A stretch of 33,141 nucleotides of DNA from Entrophospora sp. SA101 (lineage: Eukaryota; Glomeromycota; Glomeromycetes; Entrophosporales; Entrophosporaceae). Location: the NCBI GenBank assembly GCA_958430865.1, contig CAUDNR010004556.1, forward strand, positions 112,534 to 145,674. Reading direction: 5' to 3'. Position 1 is the first letter of the stretch, and every line of letters starts with the position of its first letter. Shown piece after piece: positions 10,706 to 19,628 of the stretch. The translations under genes were made by a program, and so were the position numbers. The notes beneath the pieces are model-generated. The model saw only the letters and a program-made list of their open reading frames with translations, was not told the origin of the DNA and did no database searches.

Positions 10706-12091
10706 CTAATTCCATCCATACACAGTCCTTCCTTGTTTTTTTAGTGAATAGACTGTAATAAAGAAATTAAATAAATGAATTAATTAATATGATCAAAAGG
10801 TAACATTTATATATTAATGTAAATATAAAATGAATACATTGTAAACTAACTTACCAACATCTAATAGCGTGACTGTGCTTCGATTTGCGTGTTCTGTATA
10901 CACAACCACGTCCTAAAAGAAATAAAAATAATTGATATGAAAAAATTTAAATTATTATGATTAATGTCCAAACTATAATTATATTTGTGTTATTATCATT
11001 GTTGCTACATTACATACTTTAATCACAGTTTTGAGGAATTTTTTCAATATATTACGAGAGTCTTCATAAATTAGTTCTGAAATACGTTTCACTCCCCCCT
11101 ACGTGCAAGTCTCCTGATGGCTGGCTTAGTTATTCCTTTAATAGCTTCCCTATAGCGACGTTTAGTTCTTCTCCTTTCACCTTTTATCACATTATTATTA
11201 ACAATGATGAAGGAATTTAAAAATTTTTTAAAAAAAATAGGATGAAGAAAAGTGTTATATAATCAGCAAATGTTTTATAAATTTAAGCCAAAATAACTTG
11301 TCATTGTAACGTTCACCGCTCACCAATGTTGTTCTCTGTGTTATCAAATGTGGTTGTATTAGTGTCAATGTTGTTCTCTGTATTATCAAATGTGGTCGTA
11401 TTAGTGTCAATGTTGTTCTCTGTGTTATCAAATGTGGTTGTATTAGTGTCAATGTTGTCTATATCATTATAAGAGCTACTAGCGGCTACAATGTCTTCAT
11501 TGAAAGATTCATCTTCCGGAATTGATATTTCTTCTAGTTGATCATCATTGTATTGGCCAAAAATATTAGATATTTCCCCCAAAGAATTTTTTAAAGAAAG
11601 CTTTAACGGTCCTACTGCTTCTTCTTCCATCTCTATAATTTCGTTTGTTTTTTCTAGTGACATGTTATAGCTTGCACCTAATTCAGTTACTGCATTTCTC
11701 GCAATTGTTTCGATAGCCTCTTTGTGATTATTCTAAAAATAATTCAATATTTTTTTATTTTATTAATATACTTATTTGATAAAGATAATATAGTTTACTT
11801 ATGCTCAATAGAAGATGACGATAATGGCTTTATTTCATTATAAAAAGTTAAAAACTCATTTTTATTTTTTAAAAAAAGCTTATGACAAATGAATGGGACT
11901 TACAGAGTTAGTCGTGGAGTCATATTTCTTAGTATTTGCACTGGTAAAGACATTTTAAAAAAGAAACTAGGATGAGTTGCAATGATCGCGACTAACACCT
12001 TAAACAAAGACAATAACACTTACCCGTGTTGTTGCTTATCTTTTTGTTGGATTCTTATTCTTTCCGTCCTTTTTGGCAGCATACTTGGCAT
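10706..12091 (-). pseudogene. Histone H4-like gene with long acidic N-terminal extension; one frameshift
   Basis: Six minus-strand exons fit consensus splice sites and keep phase: 12091-12024, 11940-11904, 11732-11324, 11180-11018, 10912-10855 and 10752-10706. Apart from one base, they encode about 260 residues. Residues from about 175 onward align end to end with histone H4 from its residue 16: GITKPAIRRLARRG, KRISELIYEDSRNIL, VVVYTEHANRSTVT, and a final VYSLKKQGRTVYGWN against H4 VYALKRQGRTLYGFGG. The H4 acetylatable tail is absent. Instead there are about 170 residues, rich in Asp/Glu/Asn/Thr, with three in-frame 14-residue repeats. The G run at 11099-11094 has six bases where the H4 frame needs seven, giving an immediate TGA in the histone fold. 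It is therefore either a very young pseudogene or an intact gene with a homopolymer error. All other exons are open. A partner H3 and chromatin role are inferred from family. Confidence 0.88.
11325..11450 (-). repeat. Three 42-bp in-frame tandem repeats in the H4-like extension
   Basis: Units start at 11325, 11367 and 11409 and differ by only a few bases, with a partial unit after 11451. On the minus strand each encodes the 14-residue unit DTNTTTFDNTENNI. The length is a multiple of three, so gain or loss of units preserves the frame. Confidence 0.95.
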
Positions 12092-14552
12092 ACTTGTAGA
12101 AATTATGGAGAGAGGAGGAAATCAATTTATAAAAAATAATTTTGTTATTTGATTAATCTTGTACCGCATATTAATATATGGATACGTGACAACACATGAT
12201 GTCGATCATTGTTAGAAATTTTGACTTTTTTCATAAGTTTGTTTGCAATATATCTAAAGTTTTATGTTGAGAATTTTTATTTAGAGACCAAAGCTAGCAT
12301 TCTTCCACCAAAAAATATCCACTCGTAGATCATCCACCAAAAAATTGCACAATTATGGTTATTTTATAGCAGTTATTATTTTTATTACAATAAAGTAATT
12401 GTTTAGAAATACACGATTATCATTCACAACTATTTCGAAATATTTATGACCACGTTTATGACTATTGAACATCTTGAACAAGGGATTGTGCAATGTTAAT
12501 TCTATTTTATGGGTGGGTATGTGGGGTGTTGTAATAGCACATGATCATTTTCACACAAGCATATTGAAATCTAAATGTTATACGCGATTTTTGACTGGCT
12601 TGGATCACGTGTTTGTCATTTTTTTCCGCATGTATAAGTCGCACAAAGAACCCTATTACTATTGTTTTTTTTTTTTTTTGGACGCGAATTAATTTTATTT
12701 AGAAAAATAATTTATTTTTATATATAGAAGGCTCGAGCTGACGAAACGTGAATGTTACAAGACATGGGCTTGTTCTGTTAAAATGATAACAAGACATATC
12801 ATTTTTCCTTCTTTTTTTTTTCATGTGTATAAAAAAAAATGGATCTTTAAGTGTGGATGAAAAGTCTGTATTCGATCTATTATGGAAAATATGCTTCTTC
12901 ATTTTATGAAGTATCTTGAAATCAAAACGTGGAGCAAACTTGTCTCTTGGTAATTATTAGAATTCTTGCTGATAATAAACGATTGATATCGTTTTGCTTT
13001 TCATATAATTATTATATTATTAAATAACAATATGTCAAGGCGGCAACATGACTGACTGTTAAAAATTTTTTTTTTTAATATGAAACATTTCTATATGTAG
13101 CGTTTGACTATTCAGAAATTGAAAAGCGTTAAGGCACACATGCTACCTTGAACACTTTTACAGTCATTCTCACATGTTCCTCATGTTTACAAGGCTAATC
13201 TGACTTGCCTCCTCCGATGATATGATGATGCAATTAAACTCCAGGGGGGGATCGCTCTGCCCTGGAGTTTTTCAAGGTTGAATCATTGCCAATGACATAC
13301 CTAATCTTTCCTCACAGAGTCTGGCCAGGAAAAGTTGTCAGAAATGACCCTACCTCTAGAGTAAAGATGGCTGGCCGTGCATTTTTGTTTTTCTTTTTCA
13401 AGGAGCTGGCTGCTGAATTTTCTTCCATGTTCTGGCATCATAAGGAAAGTCATAAAATAGTGTCTGTTCTATATAAATTAATTATTTTCTGAATTATTTT
13501 TTTTCTTTGATATTAACCAAATTTATATATAATTTGAATAGGGACATGGACTTTTATCTAACCAGTTCCCTGCCTAAATTGAAACTCTTGTTTACGAACA
13601 GTTATGCCTAGTGTTGCTCTTCAAAACTGGTTGGTGGATTTTTTATTGGATTGACTGATTTTATTATTTTTTAATGAGGTAATTGAAATATACAATTATT
13701 TATTTCATCTAGGAAATGTATCCAGTAGATGTTGTGTTCCCAACAAAATAGCAACCAGGTTGCACTTCCTAAGTTGCAGACACCATCTTTATACTAAGGT
13801 CACACTAGTGTCAACTCTCATCAGCAATCAATACTCATATTGGTACCAGCTAAATTTGGATTGAGGGAAAGATAAGGAAGTTTTGTCAATCTTGAAAAGT
13901 CTTCTAACATGTCCAAGTCCTTTCTTCTGTGGAAAAAGATTCTACAGTGCAGACTGATGTTTAATTACATGGGCGCTTGCATGTTTGTGCCAGGAAAATT
14001 TATTAAATCTGACACCTGTAATCAATGTCATCAGATTTATTATTCTATTCACAAGGAAAAATAATCATCCAGTCAAATCTATGGCTCAAGGGAGGAATAG
14101 ATTTATTTGTCTTTGTAAATCTCAGAGATCTGGATAGATAGACACATTATTGTTTTGAAATCAAGTTCCTTAAAAAAATTATTTCTGCATGGTCTTGGTA
14201 TTATTTATTACTGGGTGATGCAATTGTTTGTTATGTCAATGATAGCATCAAATGTATTGAATAATCATTGTGATTTAGTGTAGCATATGTAAAATGCATC
14301 ATTCATCTTCAAGGGAAAAGTTAAAAAAGTTTTTTTTTCTCTCTCTTTTTGATTCAAATAAAATATAGGAAAATAAATAATTATTTAAATATTTATTTTA
14401 TAAATTGTTATTGATGAAAATAAAGTATTAAAAATATTTATTAATTGTTTACCTTAAATATTTTGTTCTTTGAATAATTTCTATCTTTCTCTCTCTCATC
14501 TCAATTTTCAAAAACCTACAAAGTGAACATAAAATTATATGTATAGGGATAA
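12092..14552. other. Gene-poor stretch, possible relics
   Basis: No intact gene is recognised. From 12100 to 13150 the sequence is AT-rich with poly-T runs and a 13-base direct repeat TCCACCAAAAAAT near 12303 and 12331. From about 13150 to 14300 composition is less extreme and short frames on the plus strand look coding-like but are interrupted by stops; I cannot name a family. A perfect 11-bp hairpin lies at 13236-13270. The start of this stretch presumably contains the promoter of the minus-strand H4-like gene. Confidence 0.4.
13236..13270. repeat. Perfect 11-bp inverted repeat (hairpin)
   Basis: AAACTCCAGGG at 13236-13246 is exactly complementary to CCCTGGAGTTT at 13260-13270, with a 13-base loop that starts with a G run. 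The stem is GC-rich compared with its surroundings. There is no adjacent gene to which it could clearly serve as a terminator, so its role is unknown. Confidence 0.85.
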
Positions 14553-14558
14553 GTGTAT

Positions 14559-15575
14559 ATGAAAAATAATAATAATGGTTCTAATGAATATCAAAAAGCT
14601 ATTGATTTTTTAGAAAAAAGGTGTAATTGTGGTTGTTCTTCAAGAATTCCCAAGGAACAATTTGCAGAATTAAGGGAATCCTTTCAAGCTCTTTCTAAGT
14701 CTGAACAAGACATATTTTTAATGGCTCAACTTAAAGCAATGGATGGTGGATCAACAAGTACTAGTAGACGCCTTAAAAAGAAAACTAGATCTAATAAAAG
14801 AACTTTCTATCACTGAGATCACAATACACTTCTTTGTCAAGAAACTTATCTCAATATGCTAGGGATTGGTAGAACTTACTTAGAAAATATTAGAAATCAT
14901 CTAATAAACAATAATCTTTTACCAAGAATTCATGGTAACATAAAAAGAATGCCTCAATGGAAAGCTAAAATGGTGATTGACAAAAGTGTTGCTGAAGTAG
15001 TAAAGAATTTTCTAGAAAATTATGCAGAAGTCCATGGATTACCAAGTCCAGGAAGAAGTATCAATCAATCAATTGTATTCTTACCAGCTGAAATGAGTTA
15101 TAAATCAGTTCATAGAGATTTTCTAGCTGGTCTAGAAGAAGATAGTAATTTGAAATCATTGAAGTATGATGCCTTCAGAAAATTATGACACTAATTGACA
15201 CCAGAGATTCAAATTATGAGTCCCAGGACTGACTTGTGTGATACTTCATCAGGAAATTAATTTAGCGTAAACTTGCATAAATCTTACAATGCTGACGTAA
15301 TATTGTGTAAATCTTACAGTGCCGACATAAGTTTTACACTTTTTTATTATTAAACTTACAATTGAAACGTGTAAAATTTTTTTATATTTTCCGGATGTTG
15401 TTAACATTATAGAGATGGTTTACATTACAATGCTCGCCATGTGGAAGAAGCTAAAGATTTACTTAAAAGGTTTAAAGAACATTTATCCAAGGCCAAATTA
15501 GAAAGAAATTATTATAATAAAAATACCAAATTAGCAGAAGAACAAAGAAAATTAGTTAATCAACATTATTCAAAG
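14559..15575 (+). pseudogene. Broken transposase-like gene running into the assembly gap
   Basis: A single frame can be followed from ATG 14559 through three in-frame stops (TGA 14814, TGA 15186, TAA 15192) to the gap. Upstream parts include a Cys cluster (RCNCGCSSRIPKEQ), a basic segment, then LPSPGRSINQSIVFLP and LTPEIQIMSPRTDLCDT. After an interruption of about 155 bases (15255-15410) it resumes with RDGLHYNARHVEEAKDLL and ends at QHYSK. These segments match, from memory, a transposase family abundant in Rhizophagus in which HYS precedes the catalytic half. That half is absent here because of the gap. Each stop can be explained by one transition (CGA, TGG and CAA codons). The interruption holds two 23-bp near-copies (15278-15300, 15308-15330), so it may be an insertion, although it ends in an AG like an intron. 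Confidence 0.75.
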
Positions 15576-15585
15576 NNNNNNNNNN
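15576..15585. other. Assembly gap (10 N)
   Basis: Ten N bases join two contigs. The true distance is unknown, because a run of exactly ten is a typical placeholder. Left of it lies a transposase relic, right of it the last exon of an unrelated gene, so coding frames crossing it are not meaningful. Confidence 0.99.
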
Positions 15586-15592
15586 TTAACAG

Positions 15593-15905
15593 AACGGGAT
15601 TTGATCGTCGTACAGCATTACATCATGCAGTAGCAGAAGGGAGTTTGGACACTGTTCAATATCTTTTACTATTGCCCGAGTTAAACATAGAAACAAAAGA
15701 TCGGTGGGGAAGAAAACCTATTGATGACGCTGAGATGAACCGTGGACGTATGTGGGGAAGAGATTGTGATAGAGAGAAACAATTTCGTGAGATTGTTAGA
15801 TTATTAAGAGAGAAATCGGGTGATGATGATGATCATTTGAAAATAATGAATAATAATAGTTTAAATAGTAGTAGTAATAGTGTTGGTGTTTTTGGCCAAA
15901 TATGA
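15593..15905 (+). CDS. C-terminal ankyrin exon of a glutaminase-like protein (5' part missing)
   Basis: The sequence directly after the gap, TTAACAG, reads as a splice acceptor, and the open frame from 15593 to TGA 15903-15905 encodes about 103 residues. It has one and a half ankyrin repeats: FDRRTALHHAVAEGSLDTVQ, then KDRWGRKPIDDA. The pairing of RTALH..A.EG with KDRWG..P.DDA is characteristic of the C-terminal ankyrin region of glutaminases, which deamidate glutamine to glutamate. That is family knowledge, and other ankyrin proteins remain possible. A charged and Asn/Ser-rich tail follows. The catalytic domain is not in the window, probably hidden behind the gap. The gene is partial because of assembly, with no sign of decay in this exon. 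Confidence 0.62.
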
Positions 15906-16313
15906 TTGGATCAAACAGTTCAAAATGTCTTCATCGATAATGGTATAATAATTTTGGTGAATGGTGATGGAAAATCAAATATAAACAATAATAATATTGA
16001 TGCTGGTTAAACATTTGATTATTAGAATTATTTATTTATATATACAGTATAGATTAATTTTTTAGCTGGTAGATTAATTGATTGATCGAGTTGTCATGTT
16101 ATGAAAGAATAATTATTTGAGGTTGTTGTGCCATTTATTTGTAGAAATTTTCCAACTTTGTTCGTATTATATAATTATAATTTTTTTCAAATTGAATTTA
16201 TATATTATTTTTATTAATTTTTAATACAATAAAATTCGATGTGAAATGTTAAAATTAAATATAAAAAATCAAAGATGACGAAAATATAAAATTCAATTTT
16301 ATTAAAACTTTAA
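15906..16313. other. Convergent 3' intergenic region
   Basis: AT-rich sequence lies between the stop of the ankyrin exon and the stop of the minus-strand gene ending at 16314. It should contain both 3' UTRs. No further feature is seen. Confidence 0.5.
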
Positions 16314-16643
16314 TTAAACATTTTTTTTACATCGTAAATCATGTTTCTTAATTTTTGTACGCAAAATTTTAGTAGGAATTGCTGCTTCACATCTATTGCT
16401 GGTTTCATAACTTTCTTCAAAATCTGTAGAATCATCTGATAATTCTGATTGTTGAAATGATTCTTCATTAACTATTTTAATGGAGTGTAACCATACATCA
16501 AACACAGGACGTCCTGCTAATTCTTGATTATTGTTAAATGAACTTTCAGATATATTATCTAATTTTAATGTTTGCAAATTCATATTATATGATGATGATT
16601 GAGAAGGAATTGGTGAATTGGGTAAATTAGAATTTGACATCAT
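16314..16643 (-). CDS. Small Ser/Asn-rich protein of unknown function
   Basis: This 109-residue minus-strand frame has an ATG at 16643 (a second follows at 16640) and a TAA at 16314. The composition is Ser, Asn and Glu-rich with a basic C-terminus (KILRTKIKKHDLRCKK) that could act as a nuclear localisation signal. I recognise no domain, no signal peptide and no membrane segment. It begins about 270 bases from a divergent plus-strand gene, with a cluster of TGACGAAA sites between them. It could be a real short gene or one exon of a longer one. Its unbroken, non-repetitive frame and varied codons favour a real gene. Confidence 0.5.
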   Translation of the reverse strand: MMSNSNLPNSPIPSQSSSYNMNLQTLKLDNISESSFNNNQELAGRPVFDVWLHSIKIVNEESFQQSELSDDSTDFEESYETSNRCEAAIPTKILRTKIKKHDLRCKKNV

Positions 16644-16699
16644 GAATTTTACTTACTCCCTAATTTAAAATCTACAAAATTATTTTATTGTTTTGTTGA

Positions 16700-16774
16700 T
16701 TTCGTCACTTTCGTCAAATTACTCAAAGTGTAATAACCCTATTTCGTCACATTTATTTTCGTTATGTGACGAAA
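16700..16774. promoter_or_regulatory. Cluster of four TGACGAAA-type sites with an 11-bp palindrome
   Basis: TTTCGTCA occurs at 16700-16707, 16709-16716 and 16742-16749, and its reverse complement TGACGAAA at 16767-16774. The last two are parts of a perfect inverted repeat, TTTCGTCACAT (16742-16752) and ATGTGACGAAA (16764-16774). TGACG is the half-site of CRE/bZIP factors. The position between two divergent genes suggests a shared control region, which is inference. Confidence 0.6.
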
Positions 16775-16915
16775 AGGAGACATTTCGCCACCCAACCTTG
16801 CTTCAAACTATAGGCATTTTATTATTTTTGATAATTGAATAGTGGTGATCGGCGTAGTAATAAAATTATCCAATCAATTTCATTATGCGTCAGCCAATCA
16901 CAGAAAAAGCCCTCT

Positions 16916-18452
16916 ATGTTTACATCAGTTGTTTATTTAGCGATAGAAGGAAATACATTGGGTGAATATAATACTATCAGGAATTTAGCGGACCGTGCAG
17001 TAAATTCTGCATTAACAAAAATAAATGATAATGATCGAAAGTTAAAAATATTGGAAATATTACCACAGGTAGTTGCATATTAAAAGGTTTTTTTATTTGA
17101 TTATATTCACGATGATACTACAGCAGATAAATAAGCCGATTGAGTGGTTATAGCTGAAGGCTGGATGAAAATCCCTCGAGGTGTCAAGGGTGCTGCTACC
17201 TTCCTGGCTGTGCGTAACTTCATAGTCAAAAAAAAAAATGATGCTTCTGTAGTTCACCGATATTAGATATCTGATTGGCACATATATAAATAATTGTTTC
17301 GCACAAAACTAACATATATCATCTGTTGTAGATGCAATCTGGGTATAAAAGCATATTAGGGTTGAAAGTGATTTATATTAAGAGGTCCTATTAATAAAGG
17401 TTAACCAAGTTATATAGGAACCTGTTCCGAATAATTCACGTGAAAAGATTGAAAAAATTTAATACATTAAAATCGACACTTAACGTAAGTATTTAATAAT
17501 TCTATCTTGTTTGTTTATCTAGAAAAACTTATATATAATGTTTTTTAGAATTTCACCGACTCGGATATATCTCTTTATGGTTTAAGAAGAATCTATTGGA
17601 ATATAGTGACCCTTCTGAACTCTCAAGGCAAAGTAAAGAGGCGAATGCGGTTCTTAGCGATGACTCTATTACCGTGGAAAAGTTAGGATCGAGACAAAGA
17701 CATCATTTCTTGGTAATAATTATTAATTTATTTATCTCACATAATTTGTTATATAAACTGCATTTTATTTACATAAATTTTGTTATCAGGAACCTAGGGA
17801 GAATATGAAATACGACTTACCTGAATCTGTTGTATTCAAGTGTAGGAAATTTTAGATGACTTTAATGAGTCTGGTGATACATGCATCCTCATAAATATTA
17901 TCCACGGAAAAAAGAACAGAACGAATACTAAGCATACTGTGAGTTTCAGTAATATTTTTCTATACATATTTAATTTACTAAATTTTATATTATCATCTAG
18001 TGGAAAAGTGTGGAAGAATTCAGCTTTCAAAAAAGTACAGCTCGCAAAGAACAAAGTGAGGGAACTTATATCACGGATATAATTATGCATTTACTTCAGG
18101 CTAGTCTGGAAGATATGTCTAATGGGTGCGTCTGCTTAAGCACGTAAGTAAATTTTTTCAATATGTCCAACTCTTCTACGAATATATTGATTATTCAAAA
18201 TCGACTTTCATTACAGGGCGGAAAGACAAAGTTTGGCGAGCAAATTTTTTACAATTCGGATGGGAAAGAAGCCTGATATTATGGCTTTGATAAAACATGA
18301 AGAGAAAAATTAGTGAGCTTAGTTATGCTGAATTATCACTTATAATTTGCAATAATACCAAAAGGTCCGATGATGAAATAAAACTATGGCGAGAAACATT
18401 AGATGGTATCGATACGTTAAACAAGCTTGTAGACTTCTCAGGAATCCTATGA
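16916..18452 (+). pseudogene. Frameshifted member of a Glomeromycotina-type family (PDIM...DDExKLWRE)
   Basis: Exons inferred from splice consensus: 16916-17068, 17549-17712, 17790-17938, 18001-18143 and 18217-18452. The first encodes an intact 51-residue start. Exon 2 begins with TDSDISLYGLRRIYW, then coding sense shifts to another frame (SDPSELSRQSKEANAVL). Exon 3 shifts again at a T run near 17851. Exon 4 is open (SEGTYITDIIMHLLQASLED). Exon 5 has AERQSLASK and GKKPDIMALIKHEE, then a frameshift in an A run near 18307, followed by KISELSYAE and SDDEIKLWRETLDG. These words match, from memory, an unnamed repeated family in Rhizophagus. The PD...E spacing recalls PD-(D/E)XK nuclease-like folds, a weak suggestion only. 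Several breaks make a functional product unlikely. Confidence 0.7.
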
Positions 18453-18860
18453 GTATGTATCCATTTTGATATGGGTAATCTTTTATTAAATTACTGACAA
18501 CTATTTTCAATCTATAGAATATATTAATTGTCAACCAAAGCTTGATTATGCAGGCTTCAGAACCACATAGAAAAGAATAGAAACAAATGAGGACTAGAAA
18601 GATAGGTTATGTAAACCCTCCTTTGTGTGAAGACAGGAGATTAAAGAAGAAAAATAACGCAAAATTTTAGAGTATACATATCTATACTATATTTTACTTT
18701 TTATTTTTCCCATATAATAAACTGGCCTGGTGGCTGATTTATCATATATAATTGGTTAATTTTTGCGTAGCATTTTGGAATTTATTACGTTATGTTGACA
18801 TTGATATCAATATATACATGAAAATTTACTTTTATTGAAATTTAGCTTTACTGTGAGCGT
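18453..18860. other. Sequence after the pseudogene, no gene seen
   Basis: Short coding-like fragments of the preceding family may continue to about 18600. The rest is AT-rich and I recognise nothing in it. Confidence 0.35.
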
Positions 18861-18869
18861 CTGCCTTGT

Positions 18870-19545
18870 AATGTCTATAACCGTGTTTTGCTTTGTAATT
18901 GTAAATTTCTCTCCATTAACACATCTAAATTAGTATCAGATTCATTTGTCTCTGAAGAATCAGGGGTTAAATTTTATTCCAAGTTTATCAACTAAGCTTT
19001 TACTAATACTAATGTCATTAACTGGATAAGGCTCGTGACCCTTTTTATGAATTTTGCATTTTACATATGTCATCAATCATTAATTACTCATCTATGTCAC
19101 AAAGCATTATTATTTGTAATCCACGATGGATGATCAGGGATAGAACCTTCTCTGAGAAAATTATTAAATGCGAAAATAAAGGATCCCGAGAATTCGAATC
19201 ATTATCTTGAATTGATCCTAGTTATAAAATTGAGGGAAACCATCATCTGAATCAGAACTAGTTGATTCGGAATTAGACCATTTATATGGTTCTTTATAAT
19301 TTTCAATGTAAATATTTGTGTTAAGCTCTTTTAACCAATATTTTCAAAATGCTCCAATTCAAGTATTTTAAATTCAAGCAATTTCTCTGATAGTTACGTT
19401 AAAAATGTTACTAAAACCAAGTTCAAAATGCTTGAGTTTAGGACAAAGTTGAAGAGCTTCATTAATAGTTGATTCAGGAATAAATGGACAGCAGGTAATA
19501 TTAAGATGTTCTATATTTGGTGTGCCAAACAGTTCAAAACCGTAT
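18870..19545 (-). pseudogene. Relic of an LRR / F-box-like protein
   Basis: On the minus strand, 19545 to about 19380 reads as leucine-rich repeats: TPNIEHLNITCCPFIPE, then EALQLCPKLKHFELGFSNI. CP.LKHLxLG spacing is typical of the cysteine-containing LRRs of F-box proteins. Continuing on the same strand are short open pieces (KEPYKWSNSESTSSDSDD near 19260; SSETNESDTNLDVLMERN near 18940), separated by stops and frame changes. The N-terminal F-box is not seen; the sequence upstream is a tandem repeat. This family is greatly expanded in Rhizophagus. No working product is expected. Confidence 0.6.
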
Positions 19546-19551
19546 TAATTT

Positions 19552-19628
19552 CCTTGACGAAAGACTAGATCCTTGACGAAAGTCAAACCCTTGATGAATG
19601 ACTAAACCCTTGACGAAAATCAAAATCA
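19552..19628. repeat. Four tandem copies of a 18-19 bp unit containing TTGACGAAA
   Basis: Units start at 19552, 19571, 19589 and 19608 with consensus CCTTGACGAAAGACTAAAC; the third is mutated to TTGATGAAT. The core TGACGAAA is the same word that is clustered at 16700-16774. The period is not a multiple of three, so it is not a coding repeat. Confidence 0.85.

Noticed and set aside
11255..11452. Minus-strand frame with a TLI...QRTT repeat
   Set aside because: Out-of-frame reading of the 42-bp repeats; the in-phase exon of the H4-like gene explains the region.
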